Part shown: positions 1 through 8,514 of the stretch, one piece after another | Numbering within the stretch: the stretch's first letter is position 1 | Layout: each line of letters begins with the position of its first letter | Virus record (IMG/VR): IMGVR_UViG_3300030116_005952 | Span: 1-25,991 of that record | Length of the DNA stretch: 25,991 bases | Reading direction: 5' to 3' (one strand) | Source: a virus | Notes under the pieces: generated by a model | The model's input: the letters and a program-made list of their open reading frames with translations, nothing else | Databases searched by the model: none | What the model was told of the DNA's origin: nothing | Translations under genes and position numbers: made by a program

Positions 1-233
1 CGGACGTCAGCCGCCGATGCCGTGAGGTGCTTGGACTTGGATGCGCCGCCCACTCTGCGGTTGTATTCCTCTGTGCGGTAACCAGAGATGATGACTACGG
101 GCGAGCCCAAGCGAGCACGAAGGTGTTCGAGTGCTAAGCACAGTGCAGCGACGTTGCCCTGGTATTTCTCGGGCACCTGGGTGCCGTCCTTGCAGGCGAA
201 CTCGCTGAGCTTGAAGTGTTTGGTGACTTGCAT
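1..233 (-). CDS. M15-family Zn peptidase, probable endolysin (partial, C-terminus off the left edge)
   Basis: This frame is open from an ATG at 233 to the window edge and gives 77 residues. It begins MQVTKHFKLSEFACKDGT and contains SGYRTEEYNRRVGGASKSKH followed by LTASAADV. That is the pattern of peptidase M15 (D-Ala-D-Ala carboxypeptidase/L-Ala-D-Glu endopeptidase type), in which the His of S-x-H and the Asp a few residues later bind zinc. The next His ligand would lie beyond the edge. Such enzymes cut peptidoglycan stem peptides and serve many phages as the lysis endolysin. The gene starts 9 bases after the stop of the 1197-aa gene, so it is the last gene seen in the structural operon, a common place for lysis genes. 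The SD is weak (AGAAG). A virion-associated peptidase is an alternative role. Confidence 0.85.
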   Translation of the reverse strand, partial: MQVTKHFKLSEFACKDGTQVPEKYQGNVAALCLALEHLRARLGSPVVIISGYRTEEYNRRVGGASKSKHLTASAADV

Positions 234-242
234 GGTGATCTT

Positions 243-3200
243 CTATGGCCTTGGCATACGGGGTGGGGTGGGGAGTTTAGGGATTGCTCCCTTCCTGTAT
301 TCTTTGGGGTCGTAAACCTGGGCGCCAATACCAAAGAACTGAACCGCTTGGGGGAGGAGCACCTCCTCCACAAGGTCCTTCTCTTTCTGCGTGGAGTTAA
401 GGAGCCAGCCCTCTGCGGCAGACTTGATTGGTATGGGGGCGACAATGCCCATGGCGGGGAAGATGACGCGGTTAAGGATGTCGGCCAGAGCTCCATCAAG
501 GCCAGACTCTTTACCTGCAACCATTCTCTCAAAGATGAGGCCTGGGTTTTCTTCGTACTCAACCTTATCTAGCTCGCGCAGACGCCAGTCTTTGTTGAAA
601 ATCAAGGAGCGCATGGCTTGATAGAACGGCGCTAACTTGTTGTTGACGAGTTGCAACCCACCCCTCACATAAGAGTCTAAGTCTTTAGTTGCGATGACAT
701 CATCGCCACTGAATGGGGTGAAAGTGTAAGGCAGCAGGTAGCGCATGGTGGCTGACGTGCCGCCCATCAAATCAAAGTGCGTATCGCCAACCCTCACCTT
801 GAGGAAGTCTGCTGAACCGGGGTCGTAGAAGGAGTCAATGCGCTCCCGTAAGTCGTCGCTGTCGTCGGATGACGCGGCTGCTGCCATAGCGGCAATGCCC
901 ATCATGAAGCCAAGGTTTCCACCTATGCGCAGTCTGAACTGCTTCCTAGCGGTGGGGGATAGAGACCTGCCAAACTCACCGCGACCAGTGAAGACCTGTG
1001 CAGCCCGATACACGTTCTCGACCCTGGACATGGTGAAGCGTGGGGCAAACATCAAGTAGCGGAGAAAGCCAAGGTTGTCTGAGTTAAGCCTGCCGGTGGT
1101 CCGGCCCGTGCTGACGTTGATTAGCTTGGCCAATCCCTCGATGTCCCGCCTAGGAACGCTCCTGACGTCGGGCTTTTGCCCTGGCTTTGCGTGATTATCC
1201 GCAAGCAGTTCGACGCCCTTAGCGAAGTTGGCTAGCCTGAGGCGGTTAAGGGTGAGGGCGAACACGTTCTGCGAGGGGATGAGAAACCCTGAGCCAAACC
1301 AGCGGCCAAGAAACCCGCTCTCCGAGATGTTGAACATGAAGTTCTCTTCACGGGCGGTCATCGGGTCTGACCCAGCCCTGGAGTTAGACAGGCCCTCGAC
1401 CTCGGTAAGCTCCCCTCCAGCGGCTGTGAACAATCTGTTGGTTCGCGACGAAAGCATGCTCTCCATTTCGCTGCGAGCAAACTCTCTGTAGCCAGGGCTA
1501 AAGGGGGCGGCCTTAAACATCCACTTGGCTGTCTTGAGCGCCTCGACGGGGTTCTGCATGGCTAGAAAAATAGCCTGCCTGCCCAGGGCAGATGCATCGC
1601 CCGCTGAGTTCATAGCGATGCCAACGCCAAACACCTTGGAGTAGAGCCTTTTAAGGTCTCCAGCCATCGCCTCTTGGGATACTGTGGCCTGCTGCTTCTG
1701 GGCTTTTTGCGCTTGAGATCTGGCGCTCTGGACTTTGTCGGCGGCCTTCTTGACCGCCTTGTCCAACCTCTTGAGGTCAGCATCGGGGGCGCCACGCTCA
1801 ACCGCCTTGTTGTATTTAGCGCGCGCAGACTTCAGGTCCTTCATAGCCTTTTGGTAAAGGTCCTTGGTGCGAGCCAGCTCCTTCTCAGCCTTAAGCCAAA
1901 ACTTCTCAATGTCAGCCTCTTCCTTGGCACTAAGCTTGCGCTTGGCGCGGTACCTCGCACTTGCCTTGGCTTGGTTGAGTGTAAGGTCGGGGCTGACCAC
2001 GTACTGGAGAGCGCGTAATGCGCGGCCCAGCTCACCAGCACCAATCCTGAGAGCAAGCATAGACTCAATCTCAACCCTAGCCGCAGCGTCTAGTTGCCGC
2101 TCTGCGCTCATGCGCCGATCATCGCTGAGCCTTTCCTCAGAAAGAATGTCTTTGAGTTGCGATTGGGCTCTCTTAGACGTCTGGATAGCGTTGTTAAGCG
2201 CCAATACGTCTGCACCATCAGGCGGGACATTATTGTTAATGGCGTTATAGCGAAGTGAGTCCAGCCTTTCGGGGCTTTGGAGCACAGGCACCCCGTCATC
2301 ACCGATAACAATCTTGCTCCTCATGCCTCGCCCGTCCAGAGCGTTGACAAGGTCCTGATAGCCCACGCGCTGCTTGGCTGTAAGCTCATCGTAGTTGACG
2401 CCCTGCTCTTCAAGCTTGGCGCGCAGGTCTTCCTCGTAGTCAACCTTGCGCGAGGCCATACCATCCTCGTTGAGCGCTGCATTGGCAGACCCAAGGGCAG
2501 ACTCTATGTCCTCATCAGATGAGAACGGGTCGTAAGCTGCGGAGCGCAGGTCCTCCTCTGGGGTTGATACGTCAACCTCCTCAACCACTTCCTGCTCAAC
2601 AGCTGGCTCAGCCCTGGGTCTGCGTGGGACTGAGTCACGCTCTTCTTGTCTTGCGCGCTCCTCCGCTCTCTTAGCGCCCTCGACCACAACCTCTTCGGCA
2701 GCCTGGACCTCAGCGTCCTGAGCTGTGGGTTCTTGGGTGGGGACGGCTTGCTCAACAATGTCACCCTCAACAGCCACCTCTTCGGGGGGAGCGACGGTCT
2801 CCTCAATAGCCTCCTCGGCAACCAGGGTGGGCTCACCCCTCTCTGCCTGTCGCGTCTCGATGGCCTCAAGCTCGCGCTCTAGCCTAGAGACGGTGCGCTC
2901 CGATGGAAGGCGGCCAAGCTCCACCGCCCCTGACACAACACCGCCAGCGGGGCCTCCCCCAATGAGGCCACCAAGGGCCCTTTTGCCCAACTCAAGAGGG
3001 TCGACACCGAGCACATAGTCCTCACCCTCTCTAGTAAACGCCTGCTCGCCTATGGTCTGCAATGACTCCTGTGCGACCTCGGTGGCACCCTCCGCCGCCG
3101 CCGCCTGGCCTATCCTTCCAAGCCCAGTAGACGCTGGGGCCCCTCCTGCCATGTACCTAGCGCCCAAGCGCTCACCACCGGCAACGATTCCAGATGTGCC

Positions 3201-3836
3201 AGCAGCCCAAAGAAGGTCGGCACCCGTGACCTCAGCGTCCGGGCCCCTATTGGCAGCGCGCTTCTTAGCTATATCACCCAGCATAGAAAGCGCGTAAGCC
3301 GGCAGGCTAACCAGAGCAGCGACCGCCGAAGGAGCAGAGCTGGCTAAGGTTTCGCCTATAAACGGCAGGATGTTCTCCTTGGGGTCATCAAGCACGTCGT
3401 CGATCGAGGCCGATGGCCTATAAAACAGCTCTTCAGCCTCGCGCAATGCCTTTTCAGCCTGGTAAGTCGGGACGCGCTCAAGGCGCTCCCGGCCTATGAT
3501 GGGCTCAGCGAGTGCCAAACCTGTCTCAAGCCCGATGCCTCGCGCAATCCTTGATGCCCCGGCGCCGATACCACGTAGCGCCTGGGTGGCAAAGTTAGGG
3601 TCCTCGCCGTAAAACAGTGGCTCTTCGTACGGGGCTCGAAGCTCTTTGAACCCGCGCATTGTTTCAGCGAGACCCTCGAATCCAGCGGCCTTAATATCCT
3701 CAGGAGTGATGCCCTCGTCTTGCTGCGGCGCTGTGCCCATGCTGTCGTAGACGGCAATCAACTTCTCAGCGATATCATCTTCGCCTGAGTCAACCGCATC
3801 CTTGATTAGAGCAGCGACCTCCTCCTTGGTCGCCAT
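243..3836 (-). CDS. Large internal virion / DNA-ejection protein candidate (1197 aa)
   Basis: This is the largest protein in the window. Residues 85-310 are Gly/Ala-rich with weakly hydrophobic stretches (about 158-190, 205-220, 285-306) and include AAEGATEVAQESLQTIGEQ. Residues 310-430 are a very acidic, Pro/Val/Glu-rich linker. Residues 550-725 are charged helices that are probably coiled coil (Lys/Ala-rich at 645-715). The C-terminal 470 residues form a more conserved-looking helical module (GDASALGRQAIFLAMQNP near 746, FAPRFTMSR near 930, a hydrophobic Gly/Ala segment at 972-990). The layout resembles large phage polyvalent or internal-core proteins, such as the role played by T7 gp16 (about 1300 aa). 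No lysozyme or transglycosylase motif was recognised. The start overlaps the preceding stop as TAATG, with an AAGGTG SD. The function is inferred from size, composition and position. Confidence 0.85.
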   Translation of the reverse strand: MATKEEVAALIKDAVDSGEDDIAEKLIAVYDSMGTAPQQDEGITPEDIKAAGFEGLAETMRGFKELRAPYEEPLFYGEDPNFATQALRGIGAGASRIARGIGLETGLALAEPIIGRERLERVPTYQAEKALREAEELFYRPSASIDDVLDDPKENILPFIGETLASSAPSAVAALVSLPAYALSMLGDIAKKRAANRGPDAEVTGADLLWAAGTSGIVAGGERLGARYMAGGAPASTGLGRIGQAAAAEGATEVAQESLQTIGEQAFTREGEDYVLGVDPLELGKRALGGLIGGGPAGGVVSGAVELGRLPSERTVSRLERELEAIETRQAERGEPTLVAEEAIEETVAPPEEVAVEGDIVEQAVPTQEPTAQDAEVQAAEEVVVEGAKRAEERARQEERDSVPRRPRAEPAVEQEVVEEVDVSTPEEDLRSAAYDPFSSDEDIESALGSANAALNEDGMASRKVDYEEDLRAKLEEQGVNYDELTAKQRVGYQDLVNALDGRGMRSKIVIGDDGVPVLQSPERLDSLRYNAINNNVPPDGADVLALNNAIQTSKRAQSQLKDILSEERLSDDRRMSAERQLDAAARVEIESMLALRIGAGELGRALRALQYVVSPDLTLNQAKASARYRAKRKLSAKEEADIEKFWLKAEKELARTKDLYQKAMKDLKSARAKYNKAVERGAPDADLKRLDKAVKKAADKVQSARSQAQKAQKQQATVSQEAMAGDLKRLYSKVFGVGIAMNSAGDASALGRQAIFLAMQNPVEALKTAKWMFKAAPFSPGYREFARSEMESMLSSRTNRLFTAAGGELTEVEGLSNSRAGSDPMTAREENFMFNISESGFLGRWFGSGFLIPSQNVFALTLNRLRLANFAKGVELLADNHAKPGQKPDVRSVPRRDIEGLAKLINVSTGRTTGRLNSDNLGFLRYLMFAPRFTMSRVENVYRAAQVFTGRGEFGRSLSPTARKQFRLRIGGNLGFMMGIAAMAAAASSDDSDDLRERIDSFYDPGSADFLKVRVGDTHFDLMGGTSATMRYLLPYTFTPFSGDDVIATKDLDSYVRGGLQLVNNKLAPFYQAMRSLIFNKDWRLRELDKVEYEENPGLIFERMVAGKESGLDGALADILNRVIFPAMGIVAPIPIKSAAEGWLLNSTQKEKDLVEEVLLPQAVQFFGIGAQVYDPKEYRKGAIPKLPTPPRMPRP

Positions 3837-5878
3837 TACTCACCTTCCTGCTTGGCTTTCTTGCGGCGCTCAAGTTCTTTTTGAGCCTCACGCACCAAAG
3901 CGTCTGCGTCAGACTGCTGGGCGGGCGCGCCTATACGGTCAGCGATTGACTGCATCTTTGCCGTGTAAATGGCCGAAGCGTCCTCCTCGTCCATATCAGC
4001 AAGCACGTTAGATGCGTAAGCTGCCTTAGCGGCGCGTGCCTCGGCGTCAGCGGAAAGCCTTTGTAGGCTAATGTTAAGCCTGCTTGCGGCCCTGGCTTCG
4101 GCGGCGTCCGCCTTCGCCCTTGAGTCATCCAACCTTTGTTGAGCCTGCTCGATGCGAACGCCAGCCTGGGCAGTCCTCTCGGCAGCCAGCATGTTTTTCC
4201 CTGCGGACTCAAGCGACTTAAGGTTTCTCCCGCGGAGTCCAGCGTTCTGACCATCAATGGACAGGCTAGACGGTGTGGATTGCCAGAAGGGGCCAGTGTT
4301 AAACCGCCACCGCTCTGTGGATATGTTGCCAGCCTTCCATTCTGGGTAGTTCTTGATGAGATAGGCCGCTTGCTCCATAAGCTCGCTAGACTTGCCAGTG
4401 CCGCCACCCCGCTTAGCCTGACGTGCAAGCTTGGCGGCCTCTTTATCTAGTGCGGCCTGGAGTTTTTGCTGACGGAGGTTCTCCGTCTCCATGCTCTCAC
4501 GAGTGCTCTCCATTCGCAGGCGCATGCTCTCCATGCGCAGCTTATCAAGCTCGCTCATCGGCTCTTCCTCCTCAGGGAAGAGCTTCATCACGGCCTGCAT
4601 GGCGCGGTCGCGGTAAGCTCCCTTCGCCAAGTCGCTAAGGTTAGCGGCCTGGATGTCGGGGCTGTCAGCGGCAGCCTGGAGGAGTATGGCGCGCTGCTCT
4701 GCTGTGCGCGCCGATGGGGCTGCTGCAAGGATGTCCGCAATGCGGAAGAGCTTGCGCTCAGGAGCTGGGCCAACGGCCTCGATGGCCTCCTGTCTGAAGT
4801 CACGGCCCGAGGTGTCAGGGGTAAAGGAGACTGGCATGCCAGTTCCCTCAACGCCGGGTGTGCCCTCAGCGACTATTTGCATAAGCCGATTGCGATCGAC
4901 GGAGCCATCCGGCCTGACGGCGGACCTGATGATGCGCGCGCGGTCTATCCGCGCCGGGTCTCCAGTTGCCTCAAGGCGCCCAACTAGGCGGCCAACCCTC
5001 TCAGAAAGCTCTTGCGGTGACGAGCCATAAATCTTAGCGGCCTGGTCTTCAAACAAGGCTCGGTCTAATGGGGGCATCCCGCTCATCTGTGCGGCGGCGA
5101 GGGCTCCCTGGTCTTGCATTATTGCGCGCATTACAGCGTCTCGGTCAAGAAGGCCGCTGTCCATGGCGGCTCTGAGCCGAGCAGCGCGCTCCATGCGCGC
5201 AGGGTCACCTCCCGACTCAAGCCTAGAGATAAGTGCTGACATGCTCTCCCTAAGCTCAGGCTGGGTAAGCCCGTAAACCTTGGCGGCCTGATCGGCAAGC
5301 AAGTTAGTGGAGACAACATTCCCGTCTGGACCGATAACAGGGCCAGCCTGAACGGTGCTTCGGAACTGAGATGGGCGGTCAAGTACAAACCTGTCTTCAG
5401 GCGGAACAAACCTGTCTTCAGGCGGAAGAGTCCCCGGCATAGCCAGGACGCCGGGAGAAAGCGCCCCTCCCCTTTGCATTGGGCGAGGCTGAACAAGGCC
5501 GCTCTGTAAACTCATGGAGGAAAGAGACGGTAGCCGTTCGCGCACAGACGGTGGCTCTTGCTGGGCAAAGAAAGCCTCTACCTGACCACTCACGCTTGCG
5601 TCGTCAATCTCGGCTTGTGCCGCCCTTTGGCGGCTCTCGATCTCCGACTGAAGCCTCTGGTCATATTCAGCCTGTGCCTCAGCCTGCTCCTTCTCCCGGT
5701 TGCTAATCTGGACAGCCCTGGCAATCTGGCCACCGCCTGCCACTGCGAGGTCAGCAAGCTGGGACACAAGCCGCATCTCCTGCGGGCCAAAGCCATTGGC
5801 GAAGTAACCCGTGCGGCGCTTTCTTTGAAGCTGTTGTCTCGCCTCTTGGCGGACCCTTGGTATGACGATGCGTCCCAT
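3836..5878 (-). CDS. Probable internal virion protein with a duplicated module (680 aa)
   Basis: The protein is Ala/Arg/Gln/Glu-rich and mostly helical. Residues 55-100 form a charged helix. A doubled heptapeptide PPEDRFV lies near 152-165. Residues 193-256 and 275-338 are two copies of one module: both have DQAAK(V/I)YG near the start, a central RLE-x-x-GDPAR and a (L/V)DR(D/N) near the end. A Met/Arg/Glu-rich coiled coil spans about 441-490, a Gly-rich hinge lies near 490, and helical Ala-rich sequence runs to a Lys-rich tail. I do not recognise a catalytic motif. Its place between two other internal-protein candidates suggests a core or ejection protein comparable in role to T7 gp15 (about 750 aa), but this is inference. 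The ATG lies 8 bases after the previous stop with a GAGG SD. Confidence 0.8.
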   Translation of the reverse strand: MGRIVIPRVRQEARQQLQRKRRTGYFANGFGPQEMRLVSQLADLAVAGGGQIARAVQISNREKEQAEAQAEYDQRLQSEIESRQRAAQAEIDDASVSGQVEAFFAQQEPPSVRERLPSLSSMSLQSGLVQPRPMQRGGALSPGVLAMPGTLPPEDRFVPPEDRFVLDRPSQFRSTVQAGPVIGPDGNVVSTNLLADQAAKVYGLTQPELRESMSALISRLESGGDPARMERAARLRAAMDSGLLDRDAVMRAIMQDQGALAAAQMSGMPPLDRALFEDQAAKIYGSSPQELSERVGRLVGRLEATGDPARIDRARIIRSAVRPDGSVDRNRLMQIVAEGTPGVEGTGMPVSFTPDTSGRDFRQEAIEAVGPAPERKLFRIADILAAAPSARTAEQRAILLQAAADSPDIQAANLSDLAKGAYRDRAMQAVMKLFPEEEEPMSELDKLRMESMRLRMESTRESMETENLRQQKLQAALDKEAAKLARQAKRGGGTGKSSELMEQAAYLIKNYPEWKAGNISTERWRFNTGPFWQSTPSSLSIDGQNAGLRGRNLKSLESAGKNMLAAERTAQAGVRIEQAQQRLDDSRAKADAAEARAASRLNISLQRLSADAEARAAKAAYASNVLADMDEEDASAIYTAKMQSIADRIGAPAQQSDADALVREAQKELERRKKAKQEGE
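5385..5426 (-). repeat. Perfect tandem 21-bp repeat (2 copies) inside the 680-aa gene
   Basis: Two identical adjacent 21-base units occupy 5385-5405 and 5406-5426. On the coding strand each gives the heptapeptide PPEDRFV in frame, so the protein carries PPEDRFVPPEDRFV. Identity down to third codon positions points to a recent slippage duplication in a linker just before the larger duplicated modules. Confidence 0.95.
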
Positions 5879-5886
5879 TTAATCCT

Positions 5887-6621
5887 CTAGCCCCCAAGAC
5901 CAGGTGGGAGATAAGCGCTGTATTCGTATCCGGGGTCAGCAGAGCTTTGGGACACGCGCGTGTTAAGAGCGGCAATCGTTCGATCGCGCTCCAGTGCTTG
6001 GCGAACCCTGTCCTCCATCCTAGCCAATGCAGCCATGCCCAGCTGGTGCGCAGGGCTACCTGCCGGAATCGTGGCAAGGAAAGCGCGCAGTTGACCGGGA
6101 CGATCAGACACGCTGTAGTTGTCCTCAAGCACTTCCAGGTAGTTCTGGAGGTTGACCACGTCATTCTGGACTGAGCGCTGCGCCTCTGCCTGGGCAAGCA
6201 TTGCGCCGGGGAGAGCCTCGCCCATCATCTGAAGTTGGCGGTTGGTGATGTCTGCCTCAAGTCCCGCGGCACGCTGGGCAGCATCTGCTGCAAAGTCAGC
6301 AGCTCTGCGGCCAAAGCTCAAGCCACCCTGTCGCATGCTTGCTGCTCGGCCACCACCACCTGCCATCTGCCCTGCGCCGCCCATAGCGGCTGCACGGGCT
6401 TGAGCTGCTTGCTCAGCAAGGGACATCATCCCGGTGCGCTGGGCCTGCTGGAGCGCTTGACGTTCACGCGCAGCAGAACGCTCAAGTAGTTGAGGGGCCT
6501 CAAGCTGGAACCTGCCAAGGGCCTGCTGGTAGGGCTGAAGGCCGTATGCACCTTGGCTGGCAGCCAGCATGTCGTCTGCGCTGATGTTGTACTCGTCTTC
6601 GTGTCCTGGCTCGTGCGCCAT
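5887..6621 (-). CDS. Probable small internal virion protein (244 aa)
   Basis: The protein is rich in Ala, Gln, Met, Arg and Gly. A helical Gln/Ala segment covers about 28-80, followed by a Met/Gly-rich turn (MGGAGQMAGGGG near 80-91), then helices to about 225 and an Asp/Tyr/Pro-rich tail. There is no enzymatic motif, signal peptide or clear membrane segment. Size, composition and position, just ahead of two larger internal-protein candidates, parallel the T7 gp14-15-16 order (gp14 is about 200 aa and acts in forming the ejection channel). This analogy rests on context, not on seen homology. The ATG has a strong AGGAGG SD with 5-base spacing and starts 9 bases after the previous stop. Confidence 0.78.
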   Translation of the reverse strand: MAHEPGHEDEYNISADDMLAASQGAYGLQPYQQALGRFQLEAPQLLERSAARERQALQQAQRTGMMSLAEQAAQARAAAMGGAGQMAGGGGRAASMRQGGLSFGRRAADFAADAAQRAAGLEADITNRQLQMMGEALPGAMLAQAEAQRSVQNDVVNLQNYLEVLEDNYSVSDRPGQLRAFLATIPAGSPAHQLGMAALARMEDRVRQALERDRTIAALNTRVSQSSADPGYEYSAYLPPGLGG

Positions 6622-6630
6622 GAGTGCCTC

Positions 6631-8514
6631 CTACTTCGTAAGGTGCTTCTTGCAGATAAGATACACGTAACACCCGCCGTAGCCTATTAAGATGCTTGAT
6701 TTCTCTTTGATATCGGTCGAGCTAACGTCGAACTGATACGGCGCCTCTAGCAAGGCGCCAGAAGATGTTCTGTAAAGGTTTGAGCGGACCTCGATCCACT
6801 GCTCAGCACCAGCGGTGTCTGGGTTAGCGCTGTTTAGCTGGCTCCTAGAGGCCGTCTTGGTCCATCCGGGGCCGACAAAAACCTCTTTCCCTTGGCTGTG
6901 GTAACCCCTGCCAGAGCTTCCAACGAGAGGGATGGAGTGAAGCTCCCAGTTCCACTTCCGAAGCCCAAACGCACCACCTGCGCCATCCCAAACAAGGACC
7001 CTCGGTGGGTCACCTGTTGTGGTGATCCTGTCAATAAGGTTAGTGTCCCAAGACCCCTTGGTGTTGGGGGTGGTGGGTGTTTGAGCTGACGAATCGTAGT
7101 TGTTCGGGTTGGTAATGGTTAGCGCTGCCACCTGGTCGTAGCTAAATCCGTCTGCGCCAGAGCCCGTGCCAATGCCAACACCGACAGAAAGGCCGATATC
7201 TTGAGACGGGCACGCTATGTTAGCCCTTTGCTGGTCACTTGCGCTCGATGGCCCTGAACTTATTGGCGCACTGCCAGAGCCGGGCCAGTTAAGCAGGTCC
7301 CAAGGCGTCCAGTTCCATGCCAGCACAGCGTGCTGGATGGTGTACGAGTGATGTATGGGTATGATTCGGCGGTCAAACGCACCTGTATCGGATACTGCGG
7401 TAACGGTTGTGCCGCTTAGTGATGCTAAGTACGGATACGTCGCATAGAACGTAGGCGACGGCGAAAGCCCACCATGCGCCATGTTCTGGTACAGCGGCAC
7501 AGCGATGACCTCGTAGGCCGCATCGTCTGCAATCACCTCTGTGGGGGGCACATCTGCGAACCTATTATACCCACCCTCAAGCTTGTCCCTGAACTGCTCA
7601 TCAAGCGTGTCGATGTTGTAGTTAACGCCATCGTTGGAGTCTGCCTCAATGTCGGTGGTGTGTGCAGGTGTGTTAATCGTCACACTGGGAGCCGTCTTGG
7701 CTCCGTACTTGCCTGCGCCGCTGCCGCCATCGGCAGGAATGTTTTGCACCGCTGTCTGCCCCGTGTCCCTAGGCATAAGCTCGCACACAAACTTCAGGGA
7801 GACCTCGATCGATGGCAGTGCAAGGTTCCTCCCGTCCGTATCGTCCAATCCGGGGCATGACACCGTGAGGATAAAGGACTTAAACGGGTCCACGGCTATG
7901 TCTAAATCAGACTGTATGAACGGGTTGGCCCTAAGGGATACACCAGCATAACCCTCCGCTGCGGGTATAACGGTAGACCACAGTTCCCTTTCAAGGTTGT
8001 AAGGGTAGGCGTCGCCAAAATACTCTTGGGTTTTTTCATGCAGAGATAGCCTGATGTCTAGGCGAGTAACGTCTTCGTAGCTGACCTTGCCTTGCTCGGA
8101 TGAGTAGCCATACTTACCCGTGTTTGAAGTGCCGCTCTTGGTCCAAAACTGACTGGCTATAGCGGCTGGTTCAGCGCGCTGGTCGAAAGAGAAAGACGCT
8201 GACTTGAGCTTTAGCACTGGGAGGTCGCCCGCGTATATGGGGTCCTTGCCCCCTGCGGCGTTGGTGGCGGTCAAGAAGAAGTCCTGGGCTGGCGGCAGGA
8301 CAAAAGGCATTGTAATCGTGCCCGATGGCAGGGAATCGCTGGCTAAGTACGGGAGGGTTAAGTTGACCCTGAACGGCGCCATGGGCGCCTGCATCTGCTC
8401 CTTCTCGATGGCGATGCTCGTAAGCTGTGAGGCCGCTGAGGTCAGCGGTGGGTACACGTGCTCGGGCGTGAGCTTAGCTCCGCGAGATAGCTTCTTGCGC
8501 GTAATCTTAGCCAT
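6631..8514 (-). CDS. Large beta-rich virion structural protein, unknown role (627 aa)
   Basis: The protein starts MAKITRKKLSRGAKLTPEHV with a basic N-terminus. It then runs through Ser/Thr/Gly/Pro-rich, aromatic, largely beta-type sequence without coiled coils or membrane segments. Low-complexity loops such as SVGVGIGTGSGADGFSYD near 445-462 and Asp/Asn-rich spacers suggest surface loops. Length, composition and position between tail-nozzle and internal-protein genes fit a virion protein (tail appendage, decoration or fibre component). I do not recognise the family. The ATG has a strong GAGGAGG SD and overlaps the preceding gene by 8 bases. It ends 9 bases before the next start, so it is translationally linked to both neighbours. 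Confidence 0.82.
   Translation of the reverse strand: MAKITRKKLSRGAKLTPEHVYPPLTSAASQLTSIAIEKEQMQAPMAPFRVNLTLPYLASDSLPSGTITMPFVLPPAQDFFLTATNAAGGKDPIYAGDLPVLKLKSASFSFDQRAEPAAIASQFWTKSGTSNTGKYGYSSEQGKVSYEDVTRLDIRLSLHEKTQEYFGDAYPYNLERELWSTVIPAAEGYAGVSLRANPFIQSDLDIAVDPFKSFILTVSCPGLDDTDGRNLALPSIEVSLKFVCELMPRDTGQTAVQNIPADGGSGAGKYGAKTAPSVTINTPAHTTDIEADSNDGVNYNIDTLDEQFRDKLEGGYNRFADVPPTEVIADDAAYEVIAVPLYQNMAHGGLSPSPTFYATYPYLASLSGTTVTAVSDTGAFDRRIIPIHHSYTIQHAVLAWNWTPWDLLNWPGSGSAPISSGPSSASDQQRANIACPSQDIGLSVGVGIGTGSGADGFSYDQVAALTITNPNNYDSSAQTPTTPNTKGSWDTNLIDRITTTGDPPRVLVWDGAGGAFGLRKWNWELHSIPLVGSSGRGYHSQGKEVFVGPGWTKTASRSQLNSANPDTAGAEQWIEVRSNLYRTSSGALLEAPYQFDVSSTDIKEKSSILIGYGGCYVYLICKKHLTK

Noticed and set aside
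243-3836. 1197-aa protein as a tape-measure protein of a long tail
   Set aside because: No tail-tube, sheath, assembly-chaperone or baseplate genes are present. The nozzle-type and adaptor genes point to a short tail.
4830-4843. 14-bp perfect palindrome ACTGGCATGCCAGT in the 680-aa gene
   Set aside because: A palindrome without a loop needs only seven matching pairs and about one is expected by chance in this length. It has no special context.
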